A stretch of 8,018 bases of DNA, taken from the NCBI GenBank assembly GCA_012842645.1, contig DUSJ01000085.1, positions 1 to 8,018 on the forward strand, read 5' to 3'. Below the pieces are notes generated by a model. That model made no database searches. It saw only the letters and a list, made by a program, of their open reading frames with translations, and had not been told where the DNA came from. Within the stretch, counting starts at the first letter, position 1. Each line of letters starts with the position of its first letter. Position numbers and translations under genes: made by a program. This DNA comes from Clostridiaceae bacterium. Lineage in GTDB: Bacteria > Bacillota > Clostridia > DSM-8532. Shown here one piece after another: positions 7,134-8,018 of this stretch.

Positions 7134-7154
7134 CCGGTTCCAGTTTGTAACCGG
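7134..7154 (+). repeat. Short inverted repeat just after xylulokinase
   Basis: CCGGTT (7134-7139) and AACCGG (7149-7154) are perfect 6-bp complements separated by 9 nt, starting 3 nt after the xylB stop. No T-tract follows. It may protect the transcript 3' end together with the real terminator about 30 nt downstream. Confidence 0.35.
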
Positions 7155-7185
7155 TCTGCCCTCCATTTTCGGAGCAATGATTAAT

Positions 7186-7222
7186 AAGCCCATGAAGACT
7201 AACTGTTATCATGGGCTTTTTC
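7186..7222 (+). terminator. Intrinsic terminator of the sugar operon
   Basis: AAGCCCATGA (7186-7195) pairs perfectly over 10 bp with TCATGGGCTT (7209-7218), with a 13-nt loop, and the T-run continues to 7221. It lies 56 nt after the xylulokinase stop. Read from the other strand, the stem is followed by ATTAAT rather than a T-run, so it may only weakly end the convergent Nudix transcript. Confidence 0.85.
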
Positions 7223-7246
7223 TCTATACTGTCAACGGGATGGTTC

Positions 7247-7630
7247 TTACCGTAATCGTATCACGTTGAGCAGCTCAATATCAGCCGGAGCAAGGTCATA
7301 GTATCTCAGATCATCAATATTAATCCATCTCGCGTCATTATGGACATTAAGGCGTATACTTTTTGAAAGGGCCCGGGCTTTATATGCTATAAGACGTATT
7401 TCTCCAGTATCATACCTGTATACGCAGCTGCCAAGACAGTCCAGAACCTCGATATTAAGATCCAGTTCTTCCATGATCTCACGTTTCAGGCATTCTTCGG
7501 CGGTTTCGCCTTCTTCGATTTTCCCGCCTGGAAATTCCCACTTAAATGCCAGCCTGTCATCCTTTGAGCGTTGCGTAATAAGTATCTCGCCATTACTGTT
7601 TTCAATAACCGCCGCAGCCACGTTTACCAT
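7247..7630 (-). CDS. MutT-like Nudix hydrolase
   Basis: A 127-residue hydrolase of nucleoside diphosphate-linked substrates, the usual size of single-domain MutT/NudG proteins. The Nudix box spans G36-L58: GKIEEGE, seven residues, REIMEEL, DL, with metal-binding E51, E54 and E55. The next-to-last consensus glycine is aspartate (D57), a tolerated variation. WEFPGG (31-36) before the box and the C-terminal APADIELL (114-121) match the MutT-type 8-oxo-dGTP/CTP pyrophosphohydrolase group, so nucleotide-pool cleaning is the likely role; the substrate is inferred. GAGG lies 8 nt before the ATG (minus strand, 7639-7642). The gene converges on the sugar operon, with 116 nt between the two stops, and appears monocistronic and unrelated to it. 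Confidence 0.9.
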   Translation of the reverse strand: MVNVAAAVIENSNGEILITQRSKDDRLAFKWEFPGGKIEEGETAEECLKREIMEELDLNIEVLDCLGSCVYRYDTGEIRLIAYKARALSKSIRLNVHNDARWINIDDLRYYDLAPADIELLNVIRLR

Positions 7631-7664
7631 ATGATAATCCTCGTCACAGGAATTATTCAGTAAG

Positions 7665-7693
7665 ATTATACCATAATGTTTTAAAAATACTCA
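7665..7693 (-). promoter_or_regulatory. Extended -10 promoter of the Nudix gene
   Basis: On the minus strand TGGTATAAT gives a perfect TATAAT (7665-7670) with the TGn extension (TG at 7672-7673). The -35 position (7688-7693, TGAGTA) is a poor match to TTGACA, which is usual for extended -10 promoters. It would start transcription about 30 nt before the Nudix ATG. Confidence 0.6.
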
Positions 7694-7871
7694 TTTAATC
7701 CTGTAACACGGTATCAATGCGGATATTATTGCTCCCATCATGACAAAGGAATACGGGAAAGTTTGAATTTATTACGGCCACAGAATGAATGTTTTAATGG
7801 AAGAGAAATATAAAGGAAGATATTATTTTTACGGGCAGCTATAGCTTATAGCTGATTTCACCAAGAAAATG
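7694..7871. other. Non-coding stretch between Nudix promoter and tRNA terminator
   Basis: About 180 nt that is AT-rich and without a supported gene. The longest ATG frames on either strand are under 25 codons and have no convincing ribosome-binding site. The only structure seen is the inverted repeat at 7836-7854. No copy of a tRNA 3' end is visible here, so there is no sign of an integrated element boundary. Confidence 0.5.
7836..7854. repeat. Perfect 8-bp inverted repeat with 3-nt spacer
   Basis: CAGCTATA (7836-7843), GCT, then TATAGCTG (7847-7854). It can form a tight hairpin on either strand but lacks a T-tract, so it is not a clear terminator. It may be a dyad protein-binding site or a relic. 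It lies 17 nt outside the tRNA terminator stem. Confidence 0.5.
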
Positions 7872-7908
7872 AAAAGCCCTTGAAAACTCTTAGTTATCAA
7901 GGGCTTTT
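7872..7908 (-). terminator. Intrinsic terminator of the tRNA-Gln/tRNA-Lys operon
   Basis: A perfect 12-bp inverted repeat: AAAAGCCCTTGA (7872-7883) and TCAAGGGCTTTT (7897-7908), with a 13-nt loop in which AACT and AGTT can pair further. On the minus strand it begins 3 nt after the tRNA-Lys CCA end and is followed by a T-rich stretch. It resembles the sugar-operon terminator at 7186-7222. Confidence 0.88.
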
Positions 7909-7910
7909 CC

Positions 7911-7986
7911 TGGTGATCCACCGGAGACTCGAACTCCGGACACCTTGATTAAAAGTCAAGTGCTCTACCGCCTGAGCTAGTGGATC
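7911..7986 (-). tRNA. tRNA-Lys (anticodon UUU)
   Basis: A 76-nt cloverleaf read on the minus strand. The acceptor stem is GATCCAC/GTGGATC (7 bp), the D-stem GCTC/GAGC, and the anticodon stem CTTGA/TCAAG with loop CTTTTAA, anticodon TTT. The T-stem is CGGAG/CTCCG with loop TTCGAGT. Discriminator A is followed by an encoded CCA. All stems pair perfectly. It is the last gene of a minus-strand tRNA operon, 5 nt after tRNA-Gln. Confidence 0.97.
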
Positions 7987-7991
7987 ATATT

Positions 7992-8018
7992 TGGCTGGGA
8001 TGGCAGGATTCGAACCTA
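7992..8018 (-). tRNA. tRNA, probably tRNA-Gln (3' part only, cut by window edge)
   Basis: The minus strand shows a T-arm 3' half with loop TTCGAAT, then acceptor strand CATCCCA, discriminator G and encoded CCA. The rest, including the anticodon, lies beyond the window. An acceptor strand ending in A72, implying U1, with G73 and the order Gln-Lys fits tRNA-Gln in Firmicutes. Identity as a tRNA is secure; the amino acid is inferred. Confidence 0.8.

Noticed and set aside
7790..7849. A 19-codon ATG frame on the plus strand in the gap before the tRNA genes
   Set aside because: No ribosome-binding site, no recognisable product, and very short; not separable from chance.
7911..7986. tRNA-Lys as the attachment site of an integrated element
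   Set aside because: No integrase gene and no repeated copy of the tRNA 3' end is visible in the window.
1..8018. CRISPR arrays, toxin-antitoxin, phage or transposon genes
   Set aside because: No regularly spaced repeats, transposase, integrase or phage-like proteins are seen; every large open frame belongs to sugar metabolism, signalling or nucleotide-pool cleaning.

Overview
The window looks like chromosomal DNA from a low-to-mid-GC Gram-positive anaerobe of the Clostridia type. This rests on AGGAGG-like ribosome-binding sites, T-tailed hairpin terminators, a DegS/LiaS-type kinase with a NarL-type regulator, a Firmicutes-style family 1 solute-binding protein, and adjacent tRNA-Gln and tRNA-Lys genes with encoded CCA ends. 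No species can be named from the sequence alone.

Region 1 (1-7130, + strand) is a compact seven-gene sugar locus. It begins inside a sensor histidine kinase cut by the left edge. A NarL/LuxR-type response regulator, a membrane-anchored extracytoplasmic sugar-binding protein and a PfkB-family sugar kinase follow, all overlapping by a few bases. After short gaps come a class II ketose-bisphosphate aldolase, a D-lyxose isomerase (cupin fold) and a xylulokinase. The first three genes look like a sugar-sensing unit; no ABC permease is visible. The last four are catabolic. The isomerase and xylulokinase give a clear route D-lyxose -> D-xylulose -> D-xylulose 5-phosphate. The PfkB kinase and aldolase form a second branch (ketose phosphorylation, then retro-aldol cleavage) whose substrate the sequence does not settle. 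A likely internal promoter lies before the xylulokinase, and an intrinsic terminator at 7186-7222 closes the locus.

Region 2 (7247-7630, - strand) is a small MutT-like Nudix hydrolase, convergent with the sugar locus, with its own extended -10 promoter.

Region 3 (7694-7870) is non-coding apart from one short perfect inverted repeat. Region 4 (7872-8018, - strand) is the end of a tRNA operon: partial tRNA-Gln, tRNA-Lys(UUU), then a strong hairpin terminator.

The points most worth following are the sensor kinase/regulator/anchored binding-protein arrangement fused by gene overlap to a catabolic operon, and the unassigned kinase-aldolase branch, whose aldolase has a tyrosine pair in the loop that normally distinguishes ketose-bisphosphate substrates.
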